DNA from: Polynucleobacter sp. es-MAR-4 | GTDB taxonomy: Bacteria; Pseudomonadota; Gammaproteobacteria; Burkholderiales; Burkholderiaceae | Assembly: GCF_018882055.1 (NCBI RefSeq) | Contig: NZ_JACVPF010000002.1 | Coordinates: 186,001 to 250,000, forward strand | Direction: 5' to 3' | DNA length: 64,000 nt | Shown: in pieces, positions 39,707 through 49,167 of the stretch | How the letters are laid out: each line of letters opens with the position of its first letter | Numbering within the stretch: position 1 is the first letter of the stretch | The notes under the pieces: generated by a model | What the model saw: the letters and a program-made list of their open reading frames with translations, nothing else | Database searches by the model: none | What the model was told of the DNA's origin: nothing | Position numbers and translations under genes: made by a program

Positions 39707-40857
39707 AATATCTATTCCCGTATATATTTGAGCGCTATTTAGCTAGGCAGATATATGCTGCCTTTGGCTTCATTCTGTTTGCTTTGGTGGCACTATTTTT
39801 ATTTTTTGACATCCTGAGCGAGCTGGGCTCTGTAAAAGGTCAGTACACCCTACCTTTAGCCCTCTTGCATGTTTTATTGAAAGCACCAAGTCGCATTTCC
39901 GAGATCATTCCAATCGCTGGTTTGATTGGAAGCATTTATGTATTTGCAATGTTGGCCAGTCAATCCGAGTTCACAATCTTACGCATCGCCGGATTAGATA
40001 TGCGCAGAGGCTTAACTACCCTGGCCAAAATTTCACTACCCTTAGTGATTGTTACGCTTGTGATGAGCGAATGGCTCGGGCCTTACACCGAAAACCTATC
40101 CGACCAAATTCGCATGAAAGCTTTGGGTTCATCCTATAGCTCACAATTCAAAACTGGGGTGTGGGTAAAAGATCGTTTGCGCGATGATGATGGCAGTGGG
40201 CCAATTAGGCCAGGGGTTCGTTATGTCAACGTTGGCAAAATTGAGCAAGACAACGAGATTAAAAATATCCGTATGTATGAGTTTGACGATGCATACCGCT
40301 TACTCTCTATTCGAAGCGCTGTCTCTGGACGCTTTGATCAGACGGGTACATGGATCCTGGATGACGTTACCGAAACTCGCTTCAAAGAAACCAAACAGAC
40401 TGATCCACTCAACCCAGTCTATTCGGCGCAAACTTTTGTACATCCAATTGTCAGTCTGAACTCCGAAGTCACGCCCCAAATTTTGAGCGTACTTTTAGTG
40501 AGCCCAGAAAAAATGTCGATCTTTAGTTTGGGCCGATTTATCTCCCATTTGAGGGATAACAAACAAGATGCACAGCGGCATTCCATCGCGTTCTGGAAAA
40601 AAGTAATCTACCCATTTACGATCTTTGTCATGCTGACATTGGCACTACCATTTGCCTATCTCAAGGTTCGAGCAGGCAGCGTCGGCATTAAAGTATTCGG
40701 CGGCATCATGCTAGGCATGAGCTTTCAACTCTTTAACTCCCTCTTCTCGAATGTGGGGCTTCTAGGATCGTGGCCTGCACTTCTTACCGCCCTCATTCCG
40801 CCCTTGCTCTATTTCATATTGGCGATCGTGGGCTTGCGCTGGGTATCTAGAGCTTAA
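39703..40857 (+). CDS. lptG: LPS export ABC transporter permease LptG
   Basis: Partner of LptF in the LptB2FG complex. The 384-residue protein has FERYLARQIYAAFGFILFALVALFLFFD (in two blocks) at the N-terminus, six membrane segments, and a central periplasmic domain. The GLIGSIYVFAMLASQSE segment near 74-90 is the coupling helix region of the family. The gene is joined to lptF by an ATGA overlap. The 62 bases after it are AT-rich and lead into the CysB-type regulator gene. Confidence 0.93.
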   Translation: MKYLFPYIFERYLARQIYAAFGFILFALVALFLFFDILSELGSVKGQYTLPLALLHVLLKAPSRISEIIPIAGLIGSIYVFAMLASQSEFTILRIAGLDMRRGLTTLAKISLPLVIVTLVMSEWLGPYTENLSDQIRMKALGSSYSSQFKTGVWVKDRLRDDDGSGPIRPGVRYVNVGKIEQDNEIKNIRMYEFDDAYRLLSIRSAVSGRFDQTGTWILDDVTETRFKETKQTDPLNPVYSAQTFVHPIVSLNSEVTPQILSVLLVSPEKMSIFSLGRFISHLRDNKQDAQRHSIAFWKKVIYPFTIFVMLTLALPFAYLKVRAGSVGIKVFGGIMLGMSFQLFNSLFSNVGLLGSWPALLTALIPPLLYFILAIVGLRWVSRA

Positions 40858-40919
40858 TACCTAAAAATCATATAAAATTACATTCATATATCGCAGTTGA
40901 TATAAAGAATGGAATCCAT

Positions 40920-41861
40920 ATGAATTTGCACCAATTTCGTTTTGTTCGTGAAGCTGTAAGACAGAACTTCAATCTGACTTCTGCAGCGAAAGCACTTTTT
41001 ACCTCTCAACCTGGAGTATCCAAAGCCATCATTGAGTTGGAGGATGAGCTAGGCGTAGAAATCTTTCGTCGCCATGGCAAACGAATTCGTTCACTGACTG
41101 AACCAGGCAAGCGTATCCTCGCCTCGATTGAGCGCATTCTGGATGAAGTGGAGACATTGAGAAGAGTAGGCAAAGACTTTGCCAGCCAAGATCAGGGTAA
41201 TTTTGTAATTGCCACCACACACACGCAAGCCCGCTACGCCTTACCTAAAGTGCTTACCGAATTTACTAAGCGCTTTCCAAAGGTTCGAGTCAGTATTCAA
41301 CAGGGGAGCCCAGGTCAAATTGCAGAGCTACTCATTCATGATCGGGCGGATATCGCGATTGCAACCGAAGGTATTGCCAACACCCCTGGCGTACTGGCAC
41401 TGCCAGGCTACCAATGGCAGCACGTCGTGATGGTTCCGCTGAGCCACCCACTCCTGAATCAGTCAACCATCACCTTAGAAGAAATTGCCAAGTACCCGCT
41501 CATTACTTATGACAGGGCATTTGCGGGTCGCAGCAAGATTGACGCCGCATTTGCACAACGCAATCTGAGCCCCGATATCATTTTGGAGGCGATTGATGCG
41601 GACGTGATCAAGACCTATGTCGAAACAGGGATGGGGGTGGGAATTGTGGCTGGATTAGCATACGACGCTGAGCGAGATCGCAATCTTCGAGTGATCCCAG
41701 TTGGCCACTTATTTGGTAACAACGTGACGCATTTAGGCGTGAAGCAAGGAGCTTATTTGCGCTCTTTTGTGTATACCTTCATTGAGCTATTCTCACCAAC
41801 CCTCACCAAGAAAATTGTTGAGCAAGCAATGAATAGCGAATCGGAGACTTACGAGATTTAA
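40920..41861 (+). CDS. cysB: CysB-type LysR-family regulator
   Basis: Transcription factor that controls sulfate assimilation and sulfur-source genes. The 313-residue protein begins MNLHQFRFVREAVRQNFNLT, with a winged-helix DNA-binding domain at 1-60 (TSQPGVSKAIIELEDELG). The effector domain carries the CysB-type TTHTQARYALPKV at about residue 97-109 and GMGVGIVAGLAYD. The ending differs little from CysB/Cbl. The Bug gene follows 78 bases downstream, but the regulator's own family points to sulfur genes rather than to threonate. Confidence 0.85.
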   Translation: MNLHQFRFVREAVRQNFNLTSAAKALFTSQPGVSKAIIELEDELGVEIFRRHGKRIRSLTEPGKRILASIERILDEVETLRRVGKDFASQDQGNFVIATTHTQARYALPKVLTEFTKRFPKVRVSIQQGSPGQIAELLIHDRADIAIATEGIANTPGVLALPGYQWQHVVMVPLSHPLLNQSTITLEEIAKYPLITYDRAFAGRSKIDAAFAQRNLSPDIILEAIDADVIKTYVETGMGVGIVAGLAYDAERDRNLRVIPVGHLFGNNVTHLGVKQGAYLRSFVYTFIELFSPTLTKKIVEQAMNSESETYEI

Positions 41862-41900
41862 GCCACAAACCGAGCTCCCAACTTCGTGCTAACCTTTGGC

Positions 41901-41906
41901 TTGACA
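41901..41906 (+). promoter_or_regulatory. Consensus -35 element before the second Bug gene
   Basis: A perfect TTGACA lies 34 bases before the Bug ATG. The -10 region at 17-base spacing (AATTGA) is poor, so an activator may be needed. Activity is inference. Confidence 0.35.
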
Positions 41907-41939
41907 TATGTGCACCCTTAAACAATTGATCGAGTTTTT

Positions 41940-42917
41940 ATGAAAAATCACCTGATATCCATATTTAAAAAATGTGCAGTTTTTCTGATGCTTGCGAGCT
42001 CAGGCATTGGATTTGCGCAAACCCCTTATCCAAATAAGCCTATTAAGTTAGTGGTGCCATTCCCCCCCGGTGGCCTAATCGATAACGTGGCCCGCCTCAT
42101 TACTCCAGCACTGTCAACCGATCTTGGGCAGGCTATTGTTGTAGACAACAAGCCCGGCGCAGGCGGTAATTTAGGTGCAGCAGAAGTTGCAAAAGCAAAT
42201 CCAGATGGATACACACTTCTCATGGCCTCCCCGCCCCTCTCTATTAGCCCAGCAATCTATAAAACACTTCCTTACAATCCCAGCAACATTGAGCCAATTG
42301 CTATTTTTGGGCAGCTACCGAATGTACTGTTAGTAAATCCCGACTCTGGGATTAATTCAGTAGCCGAATTAGTAAAACGTGCAAAAGAGTCACCAGGCAA
42401 GATGAACTATGGCTCCAATGGCAATGGCACCTCACTGAACCTGAGTGCCGAGATGCTGAAAAGCCAAGCCGGTATTTTTGTAGTTCACATCCCATACAGA
42501 GGCTCATCCTTAGCGAATGTGGCTCTAGTATCCAAAGACATAGACTTTATGTTTGACAATCTTCCGCCTGCACTTGGCTTGATTAAAAGTGGCAAGTTGA
42601 AAGCGCTTGCCGTAACCAGCACCACCAGAAATCCTGCACTTCCACAGGTTCCAACAATGCAAGAAGCAGGCTTTCCTAACTTTCAGGTTTCAGCTTACTT
42701 TGGAATCGCTGCACCAAAAGGTTTGCCAGCAGATATTGCTATGAAATTGCAGAATAGTATTCAAAAGGCAGTGTCTCAAAAGGAAGTGGCTGATTCACTC
42801 ACTAGACTTGGAGCCACTGTAGACTTTATGAATGCAACAAAGTCCGCTGAATTTATTAAGGCCGATGCACAAAGGTGGAAAAAGGTAGTTGATTTCGCCA
42901 AAATCGAACTAGATTAA
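41940..42917 (+). CDS. Bug/TctC-type periplasmic substrate-binding protein, possibly threonate
   Basis: Second binding protein of the tripartite tricarboxylate transporter class; 325 residues, with a signal peptide (CAVFLMLASSGIGFAQ, cut near residue 26) and VVPFPPGGLIDNVARL, NKPGAGGNLGAAEVAK and MNYGSNGNGTSLNLSAEML. It converges on the threonate genes, so L-threonate or a related sugar acid is a fair guess. TctA and TctB genes are not in the window. It differs clearly from the malonate-linked Bug protein and is not a recent copy. Confidence 0.85.
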   Translation: MKNHLISIFKKCAVFLMLASSGIGFAQTPYPNKPIKLVVPFPPGGLIDNVARLITPALSTDLGQAIVVDNKPGAGGNLGAAEVAKANPDGYTLLMASPPLSISPAIYKTLPYNPSNIEPIAIFGQLPNVLLVNPDSGINSVAELVKRAKESPGKMNYGSNGNGTSLNLSAEMLKSQAGIFVVHIPYRGSSLANVALVSKDIDFMFDNLPPALGLIKSGKLKALAVTSTTRNPALPQVPTMQEAGFPNFQVSAYFGIAAPKGLPADIAMKLQNSIQKAVSQKEVADSLTRLGATVDFMNATKSAEFIKADAQRWKKVVDFAKIELD

Positions 42918-42936
42918 TTAAATCTATATTTAGCAA

Positions 42937-43632
42937 TTACCAGCGGACTGCAAATGCAGTCCGCAATTCATTTAATTGAGCATCCGTGAGCGACTTTATC
43001 GGAGTATTTTTGAGGTAGAAAAGTTTTGCCGTTTCTTCTAACTCTTCTAAGGTAGCCATTGCTGAGCTGGGTGAACTGTTCCATGCATACGGCCCCAGGC
43101 GTTCCAGCATACAAGCCCGCAGAGGTGTTCCAGCCAGACCGTAAGCCTCAATTGCCCTCTCAACACATTCAATCGTTTTGACTGAACCAGGGCTAGCGTA
43201 GGGAATTGTTGGCACATGACCTACCTTCATTACAAAATACGGCGTGATCGCAGGTAATAGCTCAGGCAAAACTCCATTACCAACATATACATTGGATTCA
43301 AGCGTCAAAGCTACACAGTGGGTACTATGAGTATGAATAATGCAAGAGACATCTTGATCAAATTGCCTTGCTTTATCGTAAATGGCAGCATGCAAGGCCA
43401 TTGTCTTACTGGCCTTATCACCGCTCAGCTGCTGCCCATGAATATCAATCTTAGCCAATCGATCCGGCTCAAGGAATCCAAGACAGGCATCTGTGGGTGT
43501 AATTAAAAAACCATCCTCAATACGAACGCTGATATTGCCTGCAGTTGCATGGACGTAGGATCGATCAAACAAACTTTTCCCAACCCTACAAATCTCTTCT
43601 CTTGCCAATTGCTCAATCATCATTTTGCTCAC
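42937..43632 (-). CDS. otnC: 3-oxo-tetronate 4-phosphate decarboxylase (class II aldolase family)
   Basis: Last step of the tetronate route, giving dihydroxyacetone phosphate and CO2. The 231-residue protein has the zinc ligands in IIHTHSTHC near residue 97-105 and GNISVRIEDGFLITPT near 29-44, typical of the aldolase II/AraD fold. The gene overlaps otnK by four bases. The family call to OtnC rests on the neighbouring otnK and ltnD; alone it could be a fuculose-phosphate aldolase type. A strong hairpin lies inside its last codons. Confidence 0.85.
   Translation of the reverse strand: MSKMMIEQLAREEICRVGKSLFDRSYVHATAGNISVRIEDGFLITPTDACLGFLEPDRLAKIDIHGQQLSGDKASKTMALHAAIYDKARQFDQDVSCIIHTHSTHCVALTLESNVYVGNGVLPELLPAITPYFVMKVGHVPTIPYASPGSVKTIECVERAIEAYGLAGTPLRACMLERLGPYAWNSSPSSAMATLEELEETAKLFYLKNTPIKSLTDAQLNELRTAFAVRW
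42943..42964. terminator. Hairpin inside the otnC 3' end, possible terminator for the convergent Bug gene
   Basis: A perfect 9-base stem (GCGGACTGC/GCAGTCCGC) with an AAAT loop lies within the last coding bases of otnC and 26 bases after the Bug stop. After it the plus strand has only short T runs. It probably slows or ends transcription from the plus side. Confidence 0.45.
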
Positions 43633-44891
43633 AGTTTTGAGAAGGCGTTTGTAAAAAAATCTGCTGCGCCAAAGTTCCCAGACTTTAACGCAATATGTAG
43701 AGGCCTATTCTGAACCTCCGCGTAACACCACGGTACACCTGGGTCAATTTGCTGACCGATCTGCATTTGATCAATACCCAAAGCTTTCACACATGCGCCG
43801 GAGGTCTCTCCGCCAGCAACCAACAATTGCCGAACACCAAGAGCAACAAGGCCTTTGGCGACCAGCCCCAAAAGATTCTCAATTGCGCTACCAGCAGCCT
43901 GAACTCCAAGCTGTGATTGCACTTCTTTAACTTGGTCAGGGCTTGCTGATGAGTAAATCAAGACTGGACCACGTGAGAGTCGAGGCTCCGCCCAAGTTAA
44001 GATCTCCTGCAGTATTTGCTCTACAGATTTCTCGTTTAATGTAAGCGGATTCACAGCGTACATTTCGCCACCCGAACTTTTAAAACTTTTAACCTGGAGA
44101 TTGGTGGCCTGCGAACAGCTACCTGAAACAATCGCCTGATATCCGCTAGCAGGTGGAAGCTTGCTAGATGCTGGATGCGCACGCAGTCCAAAGTTGGCAG
44201 GAAGTCCAATGGCAATACCAGACCCCCCGGTAATTAGGGGAAGATCTTTTAGTGCGGGTGCAATACGATACAAGTCATCATTAGTCACCGCATCAACGAT
44301 TGCAATTTTTGCATTTGATGCTTTTAAGTGAGTGATCCTGGAGGAGATCGCATCGGCACCAGCAAGAACGGTTTGATACTCAATTAACCCCACCTGATGC
44401 TGACATTGAGCCTGCATTACTCTAACCAGATTTGCATCAGTCATTGGAGTTAAGGGGTGATCACGCATTCCAGACTCGCTTAACAATTGATCACCGACAA
44501 ATAAATAACCCTTAAATACACTCCGCCCATTATCCGGAAAAGCCGGGGTTGCAATAGTAAAGTCAGTCCCCAAAGCCCTCATCAGAGCCTCTGTTACAGG
44601 GCCAATATTTCCTTTTGGCGTACTGTCAAATGTAGAGCAGTATTTAAAGAAGATTTGTTGAGCTCCTTGCGCAAGCAGATACTCTAACGCTTCTAAAGAC
44701 TGGGCTATAGCGGCCTCAGGCTCAAGATTTCTGGACTTAAGTGCTACCACCACTGCATCCAACTCGGAATTTAAATTGTGCTGCGGAATACCTATCGTTT
44801 GTGAAACGCGCATTCCATTGCGCACCAGGTTATTCGCCAGATCGGTGGCGCCCGTAAAGTCATCCGCAATGCAACCTAAAAGAATGCTCAC
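43629..44891 (-). CDS. otnK: 3-oxo-tetronate kinase (DUF1537 family)
   Basis: Phosphorylates 3-oxo-tetronate (from threonate or erythronate) at C4. The 420-residue protein has GCIADDFTGATDLANNLV at the N-terminus, FKYCSTFDSTPKGNIGPV near 80-97, VSGSCSQATNLQV and the C-terminal LLVAGGETSGACVKAL, all typical of the DUF1537 sugar-acid kinases. It overlaps ltnD and otnC by four bases each. The substrate assignment follows from the three-gene set, which is the published core for L-threonate use. Confidence 0.9.
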   Translation of the reverse strand: MSILLGCIADDFTGATDLANNLVRNGMRVSQTIGIPQHNLNSELDAVVVALKSRNLEPEAAIAQSLEALEYLLAQGAQQIFFKYCSTFDSTPKGNIGPVTEALMRALGTDFTIATPAFPDNGRSVFKGYLFVGDQLLSESGMRDHPLTPMTDANLVRVMQAQCQHQVGLIEYQTVLAGADAISSRITHLKASNAKIAIVDAVTNDDLYRIAPALKDLPLITGGSGIAIGLPANFGLRAHPASSKLPPASGYQAIVSGSCSQATNLQVKSFKSSGGEMYAVNPLTLNEKSVEQILQEILTWAEPRLSRGPVLIYSSASPDQVKEVQSQLGVQAAGSAIENLLGLVAKGLVALGVRQLLVAGGETSGACVKALGIDQMQIGQQIDPGVPWCYAEVQNRPLHIALKSGNFGAADFFTNAFSKL

Positions 44892-45787
44892 TTTGTAGCT
44901 TTCGGCAACTCAATACCAGGGAAGATTTTAATGACAGCGCTATCGTCTTCCTTAGCAAAACCAGCAGTTGATGCTTGCATAAACATTTGATGTGCGGTGG
45001 ATGAGAGAGGCAAGGGGAACTTGCTCGCACGGGCCATATCTAGAACTATTCCCAAATCCTTAACGAAAATGTCTACTGCAGATAAAGGCTCATAGTTAGC
45101 CGCAAGCACATGCGCCATGCGGTTCTCAAACATCCAACTATTACCTGCACTATGGGTAATCACTTCGTAGAGTGCGCCTGCATCCACGCCCTCCCTCAAA
45201 CCTAGTGCCATTGCTTCTGCAGCGGCAGCAATATGCACACCAGCAAGTAGTTGATTGATGACCTTCACTTTGCTGCCAATACCTGCCTTATCGCCCAAAC
45301 GATAAACAGTTCCCGCCATCGCATCAAGAATGGGATTGACCCGCTCATATGCAGCTGCACATGCTGAAGTCATCATAGTCATTTCGCCAGAGGCGGCTTT
45401 GGCTGCCCCACCAGATATGGGGGCATCGACATAAAGAATATCTTTTTCAGCGAGACGCGACTCAAATGAAATTGAGATATTAGGGTCTACAGTGGAGCAC
45501 ATCACGAAAACACTCTGGGGCTTTAAAGTATCCACTAACCCAGGGCTAGTTGGCGAGCCAAACAAAACTTCTTCCGTCTGAGCAGCATTCACCACAACCG
45601 AGACAACCACGTCACATATTGAACCGAGTTCATTTATAGACTTACAAGCCGTACCACCAGCTTCGCAAAATTGACGAGCATGATCTAAACGTACATCAAA
45701 TACATATAGATCAAAGCCTGCCCTTCGGAGGGATGAGGCCATACCGGAGCCCATGGCACCCAGCCCAATTAATCCTACTTTTTTCAT
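44888..45787 (-). CDS. ltnD: L-threonate dehydrogenase (beta-hydroxyacid dehydrogenase family)
   Basis: Oxidises L-threonate to 2-oxo-tetronate, the first step before isomerisation and phosphorylation. The 299-residue protein has the Rossmann GLGAMGSGMASSL at residues 7-19, the substrate motif DAPISGGAAKAASGEMT near 120-136 and the catalytic lysine in GIGSKVKVINQLLAG near 168-182. Other family members act on tartronate semialdehyde or 3-hydroxyisobutyrate; the otnK-otnC context favours threonate. It is the first gene of the minus-strand operon. An isomerase gene (otnI) is not seen. Confidence 0.85.
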   Translation of the reverse strand: MKKVGLIGLGAMGSGMASSLRRAGFDLYVFDVRLDHARQFCEAGGTACKSINELGSICDVVVSVVVNAAQTEEVLFGSPTSPGLVDTLKPQSVFVMCSTVDPNISISFESRLAEKDILYVDAPISGGAAKAASGEMTMMTSACAAAYERVNPILDAMAGTVYRLGDKAGIGSKVKVINQLLAGVHIAAAAEAMALGLREGVDAGALYEVITHSAGNSWMFENRMAHVLAANYEPLSAVDIFVKDLGIVLDMARASKFPLPLSSTAHQMFMQASTAGFAKEDDSAVIKIFPGIELPKATK

Positions 45788-45902
45788 TATTTGATCTCGT
45801 TTAGTTTATTTTTACGCTTGCTAGAAGCTTTTATTGGCAACAATCATAGCAAAGGCTACCCGTGCACCGCATTGGTCAGGGCTTGAAAATAAGATAAGGA
45901 GA

Positions 45903-45987
45903 TGGTGCCCCGGGGCGGACTTGAACCGCCACGCCTTGCGGCACCGGATTTTGAGTCCGGCACGTCTACCAATTCCATCACCGGGGC
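45903..45987 (-). tRNA. tRNA-Leu, anticodon CAA
   Basis: An 85-base type II tRNA. The acceptor stem pairs GCCCCGG with CCGGGGC, the anticodon stem CCGGA/TCCGG holds the loop CTCAAAA with anticodon CAA, a long variable arm is present, and the GGTTCAAGTCC T-arm and encoded CCA end (TGG at 45903-45905 on the plus strand) are intact. It reads UUG leucine codons. No integrase or repeat lies next to it, so it is not an obvious integration site here. Confidence 0.95.
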
Positions 45988-46128
45988 AGGTGTTTGCAGT
46001 GGAAAAACTGCATTGAAGCTTACTAAGAGGTGAGAGTGTAACAAAAAAGTTGTAGCACCCCCATTCTTGACCTCAGAAGCCCTTAAAATGAGGTCTTCAA
46101 GCCACATTATTCAAAAGGACTTACCCGT

Positions 46129-46848
46129 ATGGCCGGCCATTCGAAATGGGCCAATATTCAGCACCGCAAAGGACGTCAAGACGAAAAGCGCGGCAAGATT
46201 TGGACCAAACTCATCAAAGAAATCACCGTTGCAGCTAAATTAGGCGGCGGCGATATCGCCACCAACCCGCGTTTGCGCTTAGCAATCGATAAAGCTAAAG
46301 ATGCGAATATGCCTAATGACAACGTGCAGCGGGCAATTCAGCGTGGCACAGGCTCGCTGGAAGGCGTGAACTACGAAGAAATTCGTTACGAAGGTTATGG
46401 CCTCAATGGAGCAGCCATCATCGTTGATTGCTTAACGGATAACCGCACTCGCACTGTTGCTGAAGTGCGCCATGCATTTGCGAAAAATGGCGGCAATATG
46501 GGTGCCGAAGGTTCTGTTGCTTTTATGTTCAAGCACTGCGGCCAAATGATATTTGCCCCTGGCACCAATGAAGATCAACTCATGGAGATTGCGCTTGATG
46601 CAGGCGCTGAAGATGTCATTACCCATGATGACGGCTCGCTTGAGGTACTTACTCCCGTTCCCGACTTTCCTAAAGTACAGGATGCACTGACACAAGCAGG
46701 CTTGAAAGCGGAGATAGCTACCGTAACAATGCGTCCTGAGACTGAAACTGAGTTCGAGGGCGAGCAAGCCGAGAGCATGCAAAAGCTATTAGATGCTCTT
46801 GAGAATTTGGATGACGTTCAGGAAGTCTTTACGAATGCCTCTTTGTAA
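46129..46848 (+). CDS. yebC: YebC/TACO1-family regulatory protein
   Basis: Conserved cytosolic protein reported as a DNA-binding regulator and as a translation factor. The 239-residue protein begins [20 protein letters not shown] (family N-terminus), has [19 protein letters not shown] near 46-64, and [23 protein letters not shown] text near 104-123. It starts 141 bases from the tRNA-Leu gene and is on the opposite strand. purD follows after about 60 bases. The symbol is given by family. Confidence 0.93.
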   Translation: MAGHSKWANIQHRKGRQDEKRGKIWTKLIKEITVAAKLGGGDIATNPRLRLAIDKAKDANMPNDNVQRAIQRGTGSLEGVNYEEIRYEGYGLNGAAIIVDCLTDNRTRTVAEVRHAFAKNGGNMGAEGSVAFMFKHCGQMIFAPGTNEDQLMEIALDAGAEDVITHDDGSLEVLTPVPDFPKVQDALTQAGLKAEIATVTMRPETETEFEGEQAESMQKLLDALENLDDVQEVFTNASL

Positions 46849-46909
46849 TTAGTCAACAAATCAATTCCATTCATTTAATACTCTTCATCAACCTATCTCT
46901 TAGCTCTTT

Positions 46910-48187
46910 ATGAAAATTCTTTTAGTTGGATCCGGTGGTCGTGAACATGCATTGGCATGGAAGTTAGCCCAATCTCCACAAGTTCAAACCGTATATGTAG
47001 CCCCAGGTAATGGCGGCACCGCGACTGCAAAACAAGCTGCAGCCGGCATTCAAAATCTTCCCATCTCCGATCTTCAAGGGTTGGCAGACTTTGCTAAGCG
47101 CGAAAAGATTCATCTCACAGTAGTTGGCCCTGAAGCGCCATTAGCTGCCGGCATCGTAGATGTGTTTCGCAATCAGGGATTGCGTATCTTTGGACCAACA
47201 CAACTGGCTGCTCAATTGGAATCCTCAAAGGATTTCTCCAAAGCATTTATGAAACGTCATGGCATCCCAACTGCGGAATACCAAACATTCTCAAACGCAT
47301 TAGAGGCTCATGCGTACATTGACGCCAAAGGTGCGCCTATTGTCATTAAAGCGGATGGCCTAGCTGCTGGCAAAGGGGTAGTTGTAGCAATGGATCTAGC
47401 GGAAGCTCATGCAGCGGTCGACATGATGCTCGCCGATAACAAACTAGGCAATGCTGGTGCACGGGTAGTGATTGAAGAATTTCTGACTGGTGAAGAAGCT
47501 AGCTTCATTGTGCTCGTAGATGGTAAGCATGTTTTAGCTCTTGCTACCAGCCAAGACCACAAACGTTTACTCGATGCCGATCAGGGCCCTAATACCGGCG
47601 GCATGGGTGCTTACTCACCTGCCCCAGTCGTCACCCCAGAAATTCATGCACGTGCCTTACGTGAGGTCATCATGCCCACCGTGAAGGGCATGGAAGCTGA
47701 TGGCATTCCTTACACTGGCTTCCTCTACGCCGGTCTCATGATTTCTCCCGATGGAAAAATTAAGACTTTGGAATTTAACTGCCGCATGGGTGATCCAGAA
47801 ACACAGCCAATCATGGCTCGCCTCCGCAGCGATCTAGTAAACGCTCTTGATCATGCTGTTGATGGCACGCTTAATGAAGTGGAGCTCGATTGGGATCGTC
47901 GTACTGCACTAGGCGTAGTACTTGCTGCACACAACTACCCAGATACTCCGCGTAACGGCGATGTCATCACTGGCATACCAGCCGATACCGATGATCAGTT
48001 GACCTTTCATGCCGGCACAAAATTGCAAGATGGCAAGCTAGTCACCTCGGGTGGTCGAGTAATGTGCGTGGTGGGCTTGTCAGATACCGTTCGTGGTGCA
48101 CAACAAAAAGCATACGACGCAATTTCTAAAATCCAATTTGATGGCATGCAATATCGAAAAGATATTGGCTATCGTGCAGTGAAATAA
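46910..48187 (+). CDS. purD: Phosphoribosylamine-glycine ligase
   Basis: ATP-grasp enzyme of step two in purine synthesis; joins glycine to phosphoribosylamine. The 425-residue protein has KILLVGSGGREHALAWKL at the N-terminus, KADGLAAGKGVV near 148-159, DHKRLLDADQGPNTGGMGAYSP near 213-234 and LEFNCRMGDPETQ near 285-297, all conserved. It is the first clear gene of a long plus-strand run through hemF, nadD, rsfS, rlmH, maf and rng. Confidence 0.96.
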   Translation: MKILLVGSGGREHALAWKLAQSPQVQTVYVAPGNGGTATAKQAAAGIQNLPISDLQGLADFAKREKIHLTVVGPEAPLAAGIVDVFRNQGLRIFGPTQLAAQLESSKDFSKAFMKRHGIPTAEYQTFSNALEAHAYIDAKGAPIVIKADGLAAGKGVVVAMDLAEAHAAVDMMLADNKLGNAGARVVIEEFLTGEEASFIVLVDGKHVLALATSQDHKRLLDADQGPNTGGMGAYSPAPVVTPEIHARALREVIMPTVKGMEADGIPYTGFLYAGLMISPDGKIKTLEFNCRMGDPETQPIMARLRSDLVNALDHAVDGTLNEVELDWDRRTALGVVLAAHNYPDTPRNGDVITGIPADTDDQLTFHAGTKLQDGKLVTSGGRVMCVVGLSDTVRGAQQKAYDAISKIQFDGMQYRKDIGYRAVK

Positions 48188-48230
48188 TTAAGCCAATTTA
48201 TATTACCCAAACACGAAGAACCTTTCACTC

Positions 48231-49166
48231 TTGTCATCAACTGAACATACTCAAATCAACATTGCAGACTTAAAAGATTACTTTTTAGGTTTGCAAGATC
48301 GCATCACTACCGCAATGAGTGCGCTTGATGGCAAAGCCTTTATGGTGGATGTCTGGGAGAAGCCCGAGGATAGCAAGCTTAAGGGTTATGGGCGCACCTG
48401 CATTTTGGATGGCGGCAATATTCTTGAAAAGGGTGGCGTAGGCTTCTCACACGTTCGCGGTGATCAAATGCCCCCTTCCGCATCACATCATCGCCCAGAG
48501 GTTGCGGGACGTAGCTTTGAAGCAATGGGGGTTTCGCTAGTTTTTCATCCAAATAATCCCAAGGTCCCGACTACACATATGAATGTGCGCTGCTTTATTG
48601 CACAAGCTCCTGATAAAGAGCCGGTGTGGTGGTTTGGTGGTGGCTTTGACCTCACCCCTTATTACGGCATTGATGAAGATTGCAAACACTTTCATCAAAC
48701 TGCTAAAGAGGCTTTAGATCCATTTGGCGAAGACTTATATCCACGTTTTAAAAAATGGTGTGATGAGTATTTCTACTTAAAACACCGAGAAGAGCCACGC
48801 GGTATTGGCGGCGTCTTCTTCGATGACTTCAATAGCCTTGGCTTTGAACAAAGCTTTGCTATGACGCGCGCCGTTGGTGACGCTTTCATTGACGCTTATC
48901 TACCGATTGTGGAGCGTCGCTATAAAGACAGCTTTACCGCTGAAGAAAAAGCATTTCAAGAATACCGTCGTGGCCGCTATGTGGAGTACAACCTCATATT
49001 CGACCGCGGCACCATTTTTGGCCTTCACTCTGGCGGACGCACCGAGTCTATTCTGATGTCCATGCCACCGGTAGTGCAGTGGTGGTACAACTGGCAACCG
49101 AAGCCAGGAACACCCGAGGCAAAGCTTTATGACTACTACCTAAAGCCACGAGACTGGCTAGCCTAA
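48231..49166 (+). CDS. hemF: Oxygen-dependent coproporphyrinogen III oxidase
   Basis: Aerobic decarboxylation of coproporphyrinogen III to protoporphyrinogen IX. The 311-residue protein has [21 protein letters not shown] near 102-122 (with the conserved VPTxHxNxR), [13 protein letters not shown] and [16 protein letters not shown]. The start is TTG at 48231; no in-frame ATG gives the expected N-terminus, since the next Met lies inside the first conserved helix. The Shine-Dalgarno is weak. The nadD start follows one base after the stop. Confidence 0.93.
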   Translation: MSSTEHTQINIADLKDYFLGLQDRITTAMSALDGKAFMVDVWEKPEDSKLKGYGRTCILDGGNILEKGGVGFSHVRGDQMPPSASHHRPEVAGRSFEAMGVSLVFHPNNPKVPTTHMNVRCFIAQAPDKEPVWWFGGGFDLTPYYGIDEDCKHFHQTAKEALDPFGEDLYPRFKKWCDEYFYLKHREEPRGIGGVFFDDFNSLGFEQSFAMTRAVGDAFIDAYLPIVERRYKDSFTAEEKAFQEYRRGRYVEYNLIFDRGTIFGLHSGGRTESILMSMPPVVQWWYNWQPKPGTPEAKLYDYYLKPRDWLA

Positions 49167-49167
49167 A

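Noticed and set aside
45903..45987. tRNA-Leu as an integration site
   Set aside because: No integrase, no repeat of the tRNA end and ordinary genes on both sides.
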